64,000 nt of DNA from Paenibacillus macerans (GCF_023715465.1 NZ_JAMBOE010000017.1:62001-126000), one strand, 5' to 3'. Counted from the first letter of the stretch, positions 1 to 10,159 are shown. Numbers and translations are program-made. The notes: a model not told the origin generated them from the sequence alone.

Positions 1-1144
1 AACCCGTTTCCGTGGAAGTGATGATCGCTTTGGCGTTCAGCTCCAGCGCGGAGTTGGCCACCGCCTGGCTGATCGCTTCCGTCACGGTTGTTTGCTGGGC
101 ATTGCTTTGCTTGATGAAAATTTCGCGGTATTCGAGGCCGGATTCGGCTTTTTCCGCAATGCGGGCCATCGTCAGCACCGATTCCACCGGATATTTCCCG
201 GCAGCCGTTTCGCCGGACAACATGATTGCGTCCGTACCGTCGAAAATCGCGTTCGCCACGTCGCTCGCTTCGGCGCGTGTCGGTCTCGGATTACGCTGCA
301 TCGAGTCGAGCATTTGCGTGGCGGTAATAACCGGTTTGCCGACGCGGTTGCATTTTTCGATCATCCGTTTTTGCACCAGCGGCACGTCTTCGGCAGGGAT
401 TTCCACGCCAAGGTCGCCGCGGGCTACCATCAAACCGTCGGACACTTCCAGGATTTCGTCCAGGTTGTCGACGCCTTGCTGGTTTTCGATTTTGGAGATA
501 ATTTGGATGTGGGTAGCGTTATGTTTCTCAAGCAATTGACGGATTTCAAGCACGTCGCTCGCTTTACGAACGAAGGAAGCGGCAATAAAATCGATGCCTT
601 GCTCGATCCCAAACTTGATATCGTTAGCATCTTTCTCGGTGATGCCTGGCAGGGAAATGTCAACGCCGGGAACATTTACACCTTTCTTGCTCTTAATGGT
701 GCCGCCGTTGACGATCCGGCATTTGATTTCCGTGCCTTGGATGTCAACTACCGTCAGTCCGATCAAACCGTCATCGATCAAAATGGTCGAACCTGCTTCC
801 ACATCACCCGGAAGCTCTTTGTACGTAATCGAGATGCGATTCTTGTCCCCGAGAATTTCTTCCGTAGTAAGGGTGATGAATTCGTCTTGCACGAGCTCGA
901 TCGGTTCTTCCTTTAATTTGCCGGTACGGATTTCTGGACCTTTGGTGTCCAACAGTATGGCGATTGATTTCCCCAGCTCCGCGCTCGCTTGGCGGATCGT
1001 TTTGATCCGGCCGCCATGCTCCTCAAAATCTCCATGGGAGAAGTTCAGGCGAGCGACGTTCATTCCGGCCATGATCAACTTCTTGATGTTCTCTAACGAT
1101 TCACTGGAAGGACCGATGGTACATACGATTTTTGTTTTGCGCAT
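1..1144 (-). CDS. pyk: Pyruvate kinase (3' end beyond window)
   Basis: Glycolytic enzyme converting phosphoenolpyruvate and ADP to pyruvate and ATP in the cytoplasm. The reading frame is open from the ATG at 1144 to the window edge (about 381 codons), so the C-terminal part is missing. The protein starts [16 protein letters not shown], the hallmark N-terminus, followed by [20 protein letters not shown], the KIENQ stretch, [12 protein letters not shown] and the [10 protein letters not shown] active-site region. A GGAGG site lies 6 nt before the start. In Bacillus pfkA normally precedes pyk; here the gene upstream is accA and no pfkA is present. The family call is certain from the motifs. Confidence 0.97.
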   Translation of the reverse strand, partial: MRKTKIVCTIGPSSESLENIKKLIMAGMNVARLNFSHGDFEEHGGRIKTIRQASAELGKSIAILLDTKGPEIRTGKLKEEPIELVQDEFITLTTEEILGDKNRISITYKELPGDVEAGSTILIDDGLIGLTVVDIQGTEIKCRIVNGGTIKSKKGVNVPGVDISLPGITEKDANDIKFGIEQGIDFIAASFVRKASDVLEIRQLLEKHNATHIQIISKIENQQGVDNLDEILEVSDGLMVARGDLGVEIPAEDVPLVQKRMIEKCNRVGKPVITATQMLDSMQRNPRPTRAEASDVANAIFDGTDAIMLSGETAAGKYPVESVLTMARIAEKAESGLEYREIFIKQSNAQQTTVTEAISQAVANSALELNAKAIITSTETG

Positions 1145-1285
1145 TTGGGTTTCCTCCGTTTTAATAGTTCTCTCTATATAGTCTTTTCCAACAACTAAAT
1201 TTACTACAATTTTGTCGATTTGTATAGGAAGTTTATCATATTGTCACGAACATTCTATTGTTTTACCCTACGGAAACAATCTATA

Positions 1286-1328
1286 ATAGCCGAAAAATCC
1301 GAGGCCAAAGCCCCGATTTTTCGGCTAT
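1286..1328 (-). terminator. Strong hairpin between accA and pyk
   Basis: A perfect 14-bp inverted repeat (ATAGCCGAAAAATC and its complement) with a 15-nt loop lies 10 nt past the accA stop. It lacks a long U tract, so it may be a weak terminator or mRNA-processing hairpin. It sits where pfkA would be expected. Confidence 0.6.
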
Positions 1329-1337
1329 TCGATAGTT

Positions 1338-2450
1338 TTACTCCTGCTTGTGCACCAATTCCGAGGATGCGGTTTCTTCACCGTCCCCGCCGGAATCACC
1401 AGAAACAGCAGGAGACGTCTTTTCCAGGCTTAAGTTCTCCCCCGGCACGGCGGAACCTGCCGGAGATCCCGCGTATACGCACGCTTCCGTACTCCCGGCC
1501 ACCGTAAACTTGCCGATTTTCCGGAATTTCCGATACCGGTCCTCAAGCAGCTCGTCCGCATGCATGATCGACAATTCCTCCAAATGGCGGACAATCGCTT
1601 CCTTAATGGCGCCTGCAGTTGCTTCGTAATCGCGGTGCGCCCCGCCCCGCGGCTCCGGAATGACCTCTTCAATCACTTCCATTTCCAGCAGGTCCTGGGC
1701 CGTAATCTTCATCGCTTCCGCCGCCTGGTCCGCCTTGGAAGCGTCCTTCCACAGAATCGAAGCCGCGCCGTTCGGCGAGATCGCGGAATATATGGCGTTC
1801 TCCAGCATCAGCACGCGGTTGCCGACGCCAAGCGCCAGCGCCCCGCCGCTACCGCCTTCGCCGAGGACCACACAAATAACGGGCACCCGAAGCATCGCCA
1901 TTTCCCGCAGGTTGCGGGCGATCGCCTCGGATTGTCCCCGTTCCTCCGCCGTAATGCCCGGATAAGCCCCTTTTGTATCGATAAACGTAACGATGGGCCG
2001 CCGGAACTTGTCCGCCTGCTGCATCAGCCGAAGCGCTTTGCGGAAGCCCTCCGGATGCGCGCTCCCGAAGAAGCGGGCAATGTTGTCCTTCGTATCTTTC
2101 CCGCGCTGCTGCCCAAGCACCGTCACGGGAATGCCGTTCAGTTTGGCCAAACCGCCAACGACGGCAAGGTCGTCGCCAAACAACCGGTCCCCGTGAAGCT
2201 CAATGAAGTCTTCAAAGATCAGGCCGATCATATCCAGGGAAGTCGGACGCTGGTGATGCCGGGCCAGATGCATTTTTTGCGACGGCGAAATTTGGCTGTA
2301 TATCTCCTCTTCCAATTGCCGGTACCGTTCTTCCAAACGAGCAATCTCATCGGCAAAATCGATGCCTTTTTCTTTACCAAACTGCTCCAATTCCTGAATT
2401 TTCTCGCGCAGCTTCACAAGCGGCGTTTCGAAAGGCAATTCGCCCGCCAT
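1338..2450 (-). CDS. accA: Acetyl-CoA carboxylase carboxyltransferase alpha subunit
   Basis: Alpha subunit of the carboxyltransferase that moves the carboxyl group from carboxybiotin to acetyl-CoA, the first committed step of fatty acid synthesis. Recognised by [18 protein letters not shown], the [12 protein letters not shown] segment, [10 protein letters not shown] and [15 protein letters not shown], all typical of AccA. At 370 residues it exceeds the usual 315-325; the extra roughly 45 residues are a low-complexity Ser/Gly/Glu tail (from about residue 325) that is probably disordered. The ATG follows the accD TAA with no gap (TAAATG), so the two subunits are translationally coupled. Confidence 0.97.
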   Translation of the reverse strand: MAGELPFETPLVKLREKIQELEQFGKEKGIDFADEIARLEERYRQLEEEIYSQISPSQKMHLARHHQRPTSLDMIGLIFEDFIELHGDRLFGDDLAVVGGLAKLNGIPVTVLGQQRGKDTKDNIARFFGSAHPEGFRKALRLMQQADKFRRPIVTFIDTKGAYPGITAEERGQSEAIARNLREMAMLRVPVICVVLGEGGSGGALALGVGNRVLMLENAIYSAISPNGAASILWKDASKADQAAEAMKITAQDLLEMEVIEEVIPEPRGGAHRDYEATAGAIKEAIVRHLEELSIMHADELLEDRYRKFRKIGKFTVAGSTEACVYAGSPAGSAVPGENLSLEKTSPAVSGDSGGDGEETASSELVHKQE

Positions 2451-3344
2451 TTATGCTCCTCCCTTCACACCGTGCAAATCCAGCAATTTGGACAGCGTGG
2501 CTTTCATTTCCTTGCGGTGAACCACCAAATCGAGCTGCCCGTGCTGCAGGTTGAATTCGGCCGTCTGAAAATCGTCCGGCAGCTTTTGCCGGATCGTCTG
2601 CTCGATGACGATTCTTCCGGCAAAACCAAACACCGCTCCCGGCTCGGCCAGAATGATATCTCCGAGCATGGCAAAGCTGGCCGATACGCCTCCGGTCGTC
2701 GGATCCGTAATGACCGATATGTAGAGACCGCCCTGCTCGCCCAAGCGGGCCAATGCGGCGCTCGTTTTCGCCATTTGCATCAGGCTGAGGATGCTCTCCT
2801 GCATGCGGGCTCCGCCTGACGTTGAGAAAATAATCATCGGCAGCCGTTTCTCCGTCGCCGCTTCAATGGCGCGGGTAATTTTTTCGCCGACCACGGAACC
2901 CATGCTGCCGGTGAAAAAATCAAAGCTCATGACCGCCACAACGGCCGGAAAACCGCCGATGGTGCCTTGTCCGGTCACGACGGCCTCCCGCAGCCCCGAT
3001 TTCAACGCCTGCTGCTCCAGCTTGCCGGCATACCCCGGAAATTCAAGCGGATCAACGGAGATCAGGTCTGCGTCAAATTCCGTAAAACTTCCTTCATCCA
3101 TCGTGTAGCGGATGCGCTCCAGCGCGTTAAGCCGCATATGATAACCGCAGGAAGAGCAAACTTTAAAATTTTTCTCCAATTCCTTGCTGTACTGAATACT
3201 GCCGCAACGGGCGCATTTATTCATCAGACCTTCGGGAATTTCCCGTTTAGGCCGGTCCATCGACTGCGATCCGTCTTCGCTCCCTCGACGTTCTGAAGGA
3301 ATGGTCGCGTATTTTCTTTTCTTCTGAAACAAGTCTTTAAACAC
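2451..3344 (-). CDS. accD: Acetyl-CoA carboxylase carboxyltransferase beta subunit
   Basis: Beta subunit of the carboxyltransferase, 297 residues. An N-terminal four-cysteine zinc ribbon ([13 protein letters not shown] and CSSCGYH, about residues 44-66) precedes the crotonase-fold core with [15 protein letters not shown] and [14 protein letters not shown] start at 3344, supported by a GAGGTG site 5 nt upstream; the next Met lies too far inside. First gene of the accD-accA pair, with the stop abutting the accA start. It partners accA to form the heterotetramer; the biotin carboxylase and carrier genes are not in this window. Confidence 0.97.
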   Translation of the reverse strand: MFKDLFQKKRKYATIPSERRGSEDGSQSMDRPKREIPEGLMNKCARCGSIQYSKELEKNFKVCSSCGYHMRLNALERIRYTMDEGSFTEFDADLISVDPLEFPGYAGKLEQQALKSGLREAVVTGQGTIGGFPAVVAVMSFDFFTGSMGSVVGEKITRAIEAATEKRLPMIIFSTSGGARMQESILSLMQMAKTSAALARLGEQGGLYISVITDPTTGGVSASFAMLGDIILAEPGAVFGFAGRIVIEQTIRQKLPDDFQTAEFNLQHGQLDLVVHRKEMKATLSKLLDLHGVKGGA

Positions 3345-3438
3345 AACTACACCTCTTCAGCCGTTTATATTCATGGCCAGTAATACAGTCATAGATCTAT
3401 CGCACCAAAGCCTTGCGCCCTTTATAGGACAATCCCGC

Positions 3439-3654
3439 CTAAGGATGCAAAATCGAATTCAAAACCTCTTGCACTTCCTCCAGTTCCCCGGAAGGAACCA
3501 GGATTTCAAACTGCTGCTTGGATAAATTGACAGGACGTGTTTGGACGAGGAAGCCTTCTTCGGTGAGTTTCGTTTTGATCATATCCGCAACCTTGGCGGT
3601 TGGCGCAATATACATTACAGTCCACATGCCCTTTTCAAAGCCCCCTACTTTCAT
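3439..3654 (-). CDS. Small conserved protein of unknown function
   Basis: 71 residues, no transmembrane segment, no Cys or His cluster. The pattern (YIAPTAKVADMIKTKLTEEGFLVQTRPV, then FEILVPSGELEEVQEVL) suggests a small alpha/beta fold like the putative signal-transducing DUF2007 group, but I do not recognise a function. The first ATG (3654) has a poor ribosome site; the in-frame ATG at 3627 (starting MWTVMYIAP) follows AGGGGG by 13 nt and is the probable start, giving 62 residues. It lies between accD and pgpA, on the same strand. Confidence 0.7.
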   Translation of the reverse strand: MKVGGFEKGMWTVMYIAPTAKVADMIKTKLTEEGFLVQTRPVNLSKQQFEILVPSGELEEVQEVLNSILHP

Positions 3655-3957
3655 CTTTGAGCCCGTATAATAGAGTTATGATAACATAATTTTCAAATCC
3701 CCCGCAACAAAGGGAAAGGTCGCGAAATGGAAGCGGAAGGCGCGAAATCCGTCGGAATTCGGGCTGTCCGCTTAAGCCGCGAAACGCCCGTTCCCGCCGG
3801 AGAGGGAAATGCGGGCTCCCTTATGCCGCAAAGCTTGTCACAAGCTGTCTATCTTAAAAAATTGTAATTCCAATGCATTAAAACAGCAGTTGCCCTGATT
3901 TCAATATCAATTCCTTTTCTGCAATAGCAGTTCCTTCAATTCGGGGGCAAGGCGCTG

Positions 3958-4446
3958 TTATTTTTGGGAATAAGTGGCGGCATTTTTATGGTTATGGGCG
4001 ATTCTGGCCGAAGCGGCCGCAGCCAATCCGGCTACGAGATCATCCAAAAACACATGGATGTTCGCGCCTTTGTTGTTCAGCTTGCCGATGATTTCGGGCT
4101 TAACCTTGTCCAAATAACCAAAGCTTGTCAGCCCGATCATGCCGAAAACGCTCGTAATGCCTAACGCCATCGTTTCGTCGACGCCGTACAGCGGCTCATC
4201 CGCTTCCATGATCGATTGCAGCGGCTCGGGAAGAAGCCCTTGTTCCGCCAGCTCATCCAATGCAATACCCGTAAACAATGTGTACTGCACCTCTCTTTTT
4301 TGCAGCACCGCCTTTACACTATCCAAACACTGCTCCACCGTCAAATCGTCATGATAGGCAACTTGCATAGAATGGACGATCTGCGCGATTTCCTCCAACC
4401 TAACGCCTCTGCGCAGCAACTGAGCTGCAGCAATTTCATAGGACAT
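3958..4446 (-). CDS. pgpA: Phosphatidylglycerophosphatase A family protein
   Basis: 162 residues of the PgpA/YutG family, which removes the phosphate from phosphatidylglycerophosphate in phospholipid synthesis (E. coli) and is soluble-looking in Bacillus relatives. Diagnostic stretch near residues 90-150: YGVDETMALGITSVFGMIGLTSFGYLDK, then VFLDDLVAGLAAAASARIAH, containing the acidic metal-binding residues of the family. ATG with AAGGAGGTGA 6 nt upstream. Just upstream of its start lies a 7-bp tandem repeat (4488-4529). The enzymatic role is inferred from the family. Confidence 0.85.
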   Translation of the reverse strand: MSYEIAAAQLLRRGVRLEEIAQIVHSMQVAYHDDLTVEQCLDSVKAVLQKREVQYTLFTGIALDELAEQGLLPEPLQSIMEADEPLYGVDETMALGITSVFGMIGLTSFGYLDKVKPEIIGKLNNKGANIHVFLDDLVAGLAAAASARIAHNHKNAATYSQK

Positions 4447-4487
4447 CTGATCACCTCCTTACCTTTCGGAAAAAGCGATCTGCTTGG

Positions 4488-4529
4488 GTCCGCCGTCCGC
4501 CGTCCGCCGTCCACCGTCGGCAGTCCGCC
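4488..4529. repeat. 7-bp tandem repeat upstream of pgpA
   Basis: Six consecutive 7-mers based on GTCCGCC: three exact copies, then GTCCACC, GTCGGCA and GTCCGCC. It lies 42 nt upstream of the pgpA start, where its copy number could affect the leader. Confidence 0.8.
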
Positions 4530-4736
4530 ACCCGCCGCCCGCCGACTGCAGCGCAACGCCGCCCCGCTCCGGGACGCGCCGGGAGCAGCACGTTTTTCCG
4601 AAATACCACTTGGACCCGGGGGAGTCCTTGTTCATGGCGTATCGTGTTCCTAAGTGTATGCTCGAAGCGTAAAAAATGTTCGTTGAAAACGGAGCCAAGC
4701 CTGAAAATCCACGGGTATAGGGGGTTCTTAAAGGGC

Positions 4737-4772
4737 TAGAATAGCTAAAATAGCTAGAATAGCCAGTATAGC
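4737..4772. repeat. 9-bp tandem repeat
   Basis: Four consecutive 9-mers: TAGAATAGC, TAAAATAGC, TAGAATAGC, CAGTATAGC. Non-coding as far as I can see. Confidence 0.8.
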
Positions 4773-4809
4773 CGGATGGCAGACTTCCGCAGCCTAACAC
4801 ATCGTTCTG

Positions 4810-4991
4810 ATTGGAATTATCCAATAGAATTGGAAATTGAATGGTAAATATAGCAACTTGATTGGATTATTTCCAATAGATTAGCGGCAGAACGGCGAAA
4901 TGGGACGCTTTGAACAAATTCTATTGGATATTTTCCAATGAGAGGTTCAAATGGCGTTCGATTTCCTTTAATCTATTGGATTTTTTCCAAT
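4810..4991. repeat. Four ATTGGA-TCCAAT palindromes
   Basis: Short palindromes ATTGGA-n4/5-TCCAAT occur at 4810-4825, 4861-4877, 4923-4939 and 4975-4991. Three are followed by TAGA or GAGA. The rest of 4447-5260 shows no gene; a long-loop inverted repeat (AGCCCTCCTT at 5183 and its complement at 5220) may act as a bidirectional terminator. Confidence 0.75.
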
Positions 4992-5264
4992 GAGAAGTAT
5001 ATGTGGCGACCGGGTTACCATGCATTAATTGGACCGGACTGAGGATACCTGTAAAAGTTAGAAGACCTTGCTGGTTGCCCGCGCGTCATTGGTGTCCGTT
5101 AACAACTGTGCAGTTACGTTTCCTCGCCTGTTACGTCTAAAGGGTCCTTTTCATCCGTCTGTCCAGGCTCACCGAAAAGTAGCCCTCCTTCAATAGTTGC
5201 TTGTCGCTTCCATTTTGTAAGGAGGGCTGCTTTTAAATTCTTTTTAAGTTAGCTTGTTGAAAAG

Positions 5265-5490
5265 CTCAGGCGAAAACATAAGGGAAAAAAATGGCGTTAT
5301 TTCGGCGGTATCCCCACTTCGAGTGAAATAGCGGACATTTATGGCGTTATTTTTTCGTATCGCAGGGAAATAGCCACTTTGTGCATCATCCGTTGGGAAA
5401 TAAGACCAAAAAATTCCGCTAATGGTGTTGAACATGCTCATTTCCGGAAAATACGACCTTAAAGTTCCGCTATTTTTTGGTGATCCACCA
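5265..5490. repeat. Dispersed ~200-bp repeat, copy 1
   Basis: Non-coding repeat built of units such as ATGGCGTTATTT, AAATAGCGGA and AATAAGACC. Clearly aligns with copies at 11243, 59575 and, less regularly, 37633 and 43530. It is downstream of dnaE. A 92-codon open frame inside it is not a gene. The remaining 5491-5729 holds nothing I can name. Confidence 0.75.
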
Positions 5491-5729
5491 GTCTGACTTT
5501 TGCACCACGCTCTTGTGAACATTTGTGATAATATCGCCAGGAGTGTATGAAGAGCGGCGATTTATGGTGCTCTCCAATAGATAAACCCTGTCACTTCCGG
5601 AACGATCTACTAGTCTTCCACAAAGCGCGCACCTTTACAGCATGTAAGCTTTGCTAGGAGCCAAGCGATAGTCCGGGCAACGGACATGAATGCGAAGCCG
5701 ACCAATGGACAAGGACGAGCATAGTTCGA

Positions 5730-8700
5730 TTACCTCACCTTTACGGTGTCCGGTCCGAGCATCTGTTCCATTTCGCGGAAAAGCGCAGGGGACGGCTTGA
5801 TGCTGTAACGTTCGGACAAGGCCAGCAGCTTGCCTGTGCTCTCGTAGAACAGCACCGTCCCAACCGGGCCGGGGTGCTGCTCGAGCAGCGTCTTCAACTG
5901 CTCGAGCAGGCGCGCGTTCTCCGCCGCGGCCGTGATTTTGATGAAGACGCGCTGCTGTCCGCGCGTCTCCCGCCCGCGGCGGCCGCCCTGCGCGGGCGGT
6001 GCGGCGCTGCCCGCGGCATCGCGGGCGGCCTCGCGCGCGCCGGGGCGCCCGGCCGCGGCGCCATGGCCGGGCGCCTGCCCGGCAGCGCCTTGCGGCGCTT
6101 GCTCCGGCGCAGGCTCGCCCCGGGGCCGGCCCGCGGCCGCAGGCGCGTTCTGCGCCGCCGCTGCCCGCGCGGGCGGCTGCTCGGCGCCGCCGCTCCGGCC
6201 GGCGCTCGCGCCCTTGTCGCCGCTGCCGCCCGCGCTCGCTCCGCCGCCGCCGCTCGCGCTCAGCCCCGCACCCGCACCGCCGCCGCTTCCCGCTGCGGCG
6301 CTTCTGCCGGCGCCGCTGTTTGCCCCGCGCCCGCGCGTGAGCCCGCGGCGCAGCTGTGCCAGCGCCGGCGCGCCCAGCGGGGCCACTTCGTCGGCCAGCA
6401 GCTTGAAGCCTTCGTCCTGCAGCTGGACAGTGGCGCGCAGCGCAAGCAAGGCCCCCTTGCTGACATGCGCCGAGCAGCGCCGCCACACTTCGGGGAACAG
6501 CACGACCTCGCAGCGCTCGATCTGGTCCTCCAGCTCCATGAAAGCCATCGCCTTGCCCTGCTTGGTCGTGATCGCTTTGACCGACACGACCATCCCGGCC
6601 ACAACCGTCCGGCTTTCATCCGCCGCTTCCGCCAAATCCATCAGCCGGTCAACGCCCCCCTGCTCAAGCAGCTCATCGTAATCGTCCAGCGGGTGACCGG
6701 ACAGGTACAAACCGAGCAGCTCCCGCTCCAATTCCAGCTGCTGCGCGGCGGTAAACGGCGGAACTTCGGGATACTCGATGTCCCAGTTTGGCGTTTCCAC
6801 AAAATCGAACAGCTGGATCTGCAAATCCTCCCGCTCCTTACGCCATTTGAGCGCGGCTTCCACCGTCTCGTCCAGCATCGCCAGCAGTTGGGCGCGGTGT
6901 CCCGGGAGGGAGTCGAACGCGCCGCCCTGAATCAACGATTCAATGACGCGTTTGTTGCACGTCCGCAGATCGACGCGGCGGCAAAAATCAAGCAGGCTGT
7001 CGAACGGCCGCTCCTTCCGCTCGCGCATAATGCTTTCGATCGCCTGGGTGCCGACGTTTTTGATCGCCGCGAGCCCAAAGCGGATCACGCCCAAGGCTGC
7101 ATCAGGTCTGCCCGGCGCCTCGGTATCTTCCCAGCCGGAGGCACCGGCCATAACCTGTTCCGTCAAGCCGGTTTCGGCCGCAAATGCGCCTTCCCCGGCT
7201 TCCGGGCCTCCCGCCATTCCTCCCGCGAAGTCCCGGTCCCCAACCGCGGCGCCAACCCGAGCCTGCGGCGTAAACAACACGCCGCTTTCGTTCACGTCCG
7301 GCGGCAGCACGGTGATGCCCATCCGCCGGCATTCGACGATATACTCCGCCACCTTGCGGTGGCTGCCCATGACGGCGGTCAGCATCGAAGCCATGAACTG
7401 GACGGGATAATGTGCCTTAAGATATGCCGTCTGGAACGCCAGCACGCCATAGGCAGCGGCATGCGCCCGCGCGAAGCCGTAATCGGCAAAGCGGACGATC
7501 ATATCGTACACGGCGTTCGCCTCCTCTGCCGTATAGCCTTGGGCCAAACTGCCGCTGACGAAATGCTCTCGCTGCTCATCCAGCACTTCCCGCTTTTTCT
7601 TCGAGACGGCGCGCCGCAGCAAATCGGCTTCTCCCAAGGAAAATCCCGCCATTTTAGAGGCGATTTGCATGATTTGCTCCTGATAGACGATGATCCCGTA
7701 CGTGTCTTTCAGAATTGGCTCAAGATCCGGATGCGGAAATGCAACGGTAATCTGCCCGTGCTTGCTGGCGATGTATTTCGGAATGAACTCCATCGGACCG
7801 GGACGGTAAAGCGCGTTCACCGAAACGATATCCTCGAACAACGTCGGCTTCAATTCGCGCAAAACCCGGCGCATCCCCGCGGACTCCATCTGGAACACCC
7901 CGGTCGTTTCGCCCCGTCCAAGCATGTCATAGGTAGCCGGATCATTATCGGGAACATGCCGGAAATCGGGGACGTTTCCCGTCTGCTCTTCGATCCAGCG
8001 CAGGCACCGCTCGATGATGGACAATGTGCGCAGGCCCAAAAAATCCATTTTGAGCAGGCCGATCGATTCGAGGTTTTCCATGGAAAATTGGGTTAAAGCG
8101 GTATCCTCGCTTCCGGATTGCAGCGGTACCGCATCCGTCAGCGGATCGCGCGAGATGACGACCCCGGCGGCGTGCGTGGAGGCGTGCCGCGGCATGCCTT
8201 CCACCTTCATCGCCATGTCCAGCAAATTTTTAATTCGCGGCGCCGATTCGTACATCGCTTTTAAATCCGGACTCTCTTTCAGGGCCCGCTCAATCGTGAT
8301 GCCCAGATGCGCCGGAATCAGCTTCGCCGCCTTGTCGACTTCGCCAAACGGCACGTTCAGCGCCCGGCCTACATCGCGAACGGCGGCGCGGGCCGCCATC
8401 GTTCCGAACGTGATGATCTGGGCCACGTGCTCCGCACCGTACTTGTCGGCCACATAAGCGATCACCTCGTCGCGGCGCTCGTCGCTGAAATCGATATCGA
8501 TATCCGGCATCGTCACCCGCTCGGGGTTCAAAAACCGTTCAAACAGCAGGTTATACTTAATCGGGTCGACGTCGGTGATCCTCAGTACGTAGGCGACCAG
8601 GCTGCCCGCCGCTGACCCCCGGCCCGGGCCGGTGACGATCCCGCTGCGGTGAGCGAAGGCGATGAAATCCCAGACGATCAGAAAATAATCGGAAAATCCC

Positions 8701-9716
8701 ATCTTGCCGATCACTTCCAGCTCATACCGCAGCCGCTGCTCAAGCCGTCCCCGCTCGTTCTTGTCCTGCCACACATCCAGATGACCGTAGCGGTCATCCA
8801 GCCCTTTTTCGCACAGCTCAGCTAAATAACTCTCTGCGGTCATCCCTTCCGGAATCGGGCGGTAAGCCGGCAAAATATGGCGGCCAAATTCCAGCTCAAG
8901 CCCGCAGCGTTTGGCTATTTTCACCGTATTGGCCAGCGCCTCCGGCACATGCGGGAACAACGCGGCCATCTCATCTCCAGTTTTTAAGTAGAGCTGGTCC
9001 GTGTTCATCTTGAGCCGGTTTTCGTCGTCGACGGTTTTGCCGGTGCCGATGCAAATGAGCACATCCTGAACCTCGGCGTCCTCCCTGTTCAAGTAATGCA
9101 CATCGTTAGTTGCCACCAGTTCGATCCCCGTCTCCTGCGCCAGCTGAACGAGCTGGGGGTTTACCTTTTTTTGCTCCGGAAGGCCGTGATCCTGCAGCTC
9201 CAGATAAAAATCTCCGCCAAACGCCGCCTTATAGCGCAGCGCCGCTTTTTTCGCTTCGTCATAAGACCCGCGCAGCAAATGATGCGGCACCTCTCCGCCC
9301 AGACAGGCGCTTAGGCAAATCAGCCCTTCCCGATGCCGTTCCAGCGCCTCCCAATCGATTCGGGGCTTGTAGTGGAAGCCTTCCAGATGACCGATCGAGA
9401 CCAGCTTCATCAAATTCCGGTATCCGGTCTCGTTTTTAGCCAGCAAAATCAGATGATGGATCGGCTGATCCTGACGGCTCCCCCGCTCCTTGCGCGAGCC
9501 TGCCGTAAAATAAACCTCGCAGCCGATAATCGGCTTGATCCCGTGGGCCTTGCACAATTTATAAAAAGGAACCGCGCCGTACATGACCCCGTGATCCGTC
9601 AGCGCGAGCGCCTTCATGCCGGAAGCCGCCGCCTTGGCGACGAGCTCTTCCAGCCTGGCCGCGCCGTCAAGCAAGCTGTATTCGCTATGTACGTGCAGAT
9701 GAACGAAGCTGTCCAT
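5730..9716 (-). CDS. dnaE: DNA polymerase III alpha subunit DnaE
   Basis: Replicative polymerase of the C family; in Firmicutes DnaE extends primers before hand-over to PolC. An N-terminal PHP domain (FVHLHVHSEYSLLDGA, residues 4-19), the polymerase core with the catalytic motif PDIDIDF (about residue 400), helix-hairpin-helix and an OB-fold region (about 1000-1090) are visible. At 1328 residues it is about 200 longer than Bacillus DnaE. The excess is a Gly/Ala/Pro/Arg-rich linker at about 1122-1255 (nt 5950-6350, very GC-rich) and a smaller one at about 817-874. ATG with AAGGAGG 7 nt upstream. Confidence 0.97.
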   Translation of the reverse strand: MDSFVHLHVHSEYSLLDGAARLEELVAKAAASGMKALALTDHGVMYGAVPFYKLCKAHGIKPIIGCEVYFTAGSRKERGSRQDQPIHHLILLAKNETGYRNLMKLVSIGHLEGFHYKPRIDWEALERHREGLICLSACLGGEVPHHLLRGSYDEAKKAALRYKAAFGGDFYLELQDHGLPEQKKVNPQLVQLAQETGIELVATNDVHYLNREDAEVQDVLICIGTGKTVDDENRLKMNTDQLYLKTGDEMAALFPHVPEALANTVKIAKRCGLELEFGRHILPAYRPIPEGMTAESYLAELCEKGLDDRYGHLDVWQDKNERGRLEQRLRYELEVIGKMGFSDYFLIVWDFIAFAHRSGIVTGPGRGSAAGSLVAYVLRITDVDPIKYNLLFERFLNPERVTMPDIDIDFSDERRDEVIAYVADKYGAEHVAQIITFGTMAARAAVRDVGRALNVPFGEVDKAAKLIPAHLGITIERALKESPDLKAMYESAPRIKNLLDMAMKVEGMPRHASTHAAGVVISRDPLTDAVPLQSGSEDTALTQFSMENLESIGLLKMDFLGLRTLSIIERCLRWIEEQTGNVPDFRHVPDNDPATYDMLGRGETTGVFQMESAGMRRVLRELKPTLFEDIVSVNALYRPGPMEFIPKYIASKHGQITVAFPHPDLEPILKDTYGIIVYQEQIMQIASKMAGFSLGEADLLRRAVSKKKREVLDEQREHFVSGSLAQGYTAEEANAVYDMIVRFADYGFARAHAAAYGVLAFQTAYLKAHYPVQFMASMLTAVMGSHRKVAEYIVECRRMGITVLPPDVNESGVLFTPQARVGAAVGDRDFAGGMAGGPEAGEGAFAAETGLTEQVMAGASGWEDTEAPGRPDAALGVIRFGLAAIKNVGTQAIESIMRERKERPFDSLLDFCRRVDLRTCNKRVIESLIQGGAFDSLPGHRAQLLAMLDETVEAALKWRKEREDLQIQLFDFVETPNWDIEYPEVPPFTAAQQLELERELLGLYLSGHPLDDYDELLEQGGVDRLMDLAEAADESRTVVAGMVVSVKAITTKQGKAMAFMELEDQIERCEVVLFPEVWRRCSAHVSKGALLALRATVQLQDEGFKLLADEVAPLGAPALAQLRRGLTRGRGANSGAGRSAAAGSGGGAGAGLSASGGGGASAGGSGDKGASAGRSGGAEQPPARAAAAQNAPAAAGRPRGEPAPEQAPQGAAGQAPGHGAAAGRPGAREAARDAAGSAAPPAQGGRRGRETRGQQRVFIKITAAAENARLLEQLKTLLEQHPGPVGTVLFYESTGKLLALSERYSIKPSPALFREMEQMLGPDTVKVR

Positions 9717-9829
9717 GCGATCCCCTCCTTTTCGCTTTTAAACTCTATAAATATTTTATCATACATGTCCCAAACACGCCCATAGAATGGTAGAGGATAG
9801 GACATACCTCGGAAAGGGGAGTTTTTATC

Positions 9830-10159
9830 GTGAGTTCGTTTTTGAGCAAAGCGGTTATGGACTTTTTTATCGCATTCGGGATCGTCGTGGGCGGGGCAAT
9901 GGTTGGCGGAATCGGAGCCGTCGTTTCCCTGCAGCCGCCAACCCAAACGATGCTGGACATCGCCGACCGCATTAAAATTTGGGCGCTTGCCGCCGCAATC
10001 GGGGGCACGATCGATCCGATGCGGGTCATCGAAAGCAATTTTTTTGACGGAAACTTGTCCCCGGCCATCAAGCAGATTTTGTATTTGCTGTTTGCTTTCT
10101 TTGGCGCCCATATGGGTTCCGAGCTGGTGAGATGGATGTGCGGGGGAAGCCGGGGATGA
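9830..10159 (+). CDS. ytrH: Sporulation membrane protein YtrH
   Basis: 109 residues with three hydrophobic segments (about 10-35, 45-62, 75-95), matching the YtrH family, a mother-cell sporulation membrane protein needed for full spore formation in B. subtilis. Typical stretches: FFIAFGIVVGGAMVGGIGA and IWALAAAIGGTIDPMR. GTG start at 9830 behind GGAAAGGGGAG. Its stop overlaps the ytrI start (ATGA). The dnaE gene runs divergently on the other side, the arrangement seen in Bacillus. Confidence 0.92.
   Translation: MSSFLSKAVMDFFIAFGIVVGGAMVGGIGAVVSLQPPTQTMLDIADRIKIWALAAAIGGTIDPMRVIESNFFDGNLSPAIKQILYLLFAFFGAHMGSELVRWMCGGSRG

Noticed and set aside
92-916. 274-codon plus-strand open frame over pyk
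   Set aside because: Antisense shadow of pyruvate kinase, no ribosome site.
4459-4824. 121-codon minus-strand open frame with GYTGYSSYF repeats
   Set aside because: Starts at TTG without a ribosome site and its repetitive residues come from 9-bp and 7-bp tandem repeats; overlaps the pgpA leader.
5244-5522. 92-codon open frame downstream of dnaE
   Set aside because: Lies inside the dispersed repeat; other copies of the repeat do not keep the frame.
5874-8096. 740-codon plus-strand open frame
   Set aside because: Antisense to dnaE; the long frame is a result of high GC at third positions.
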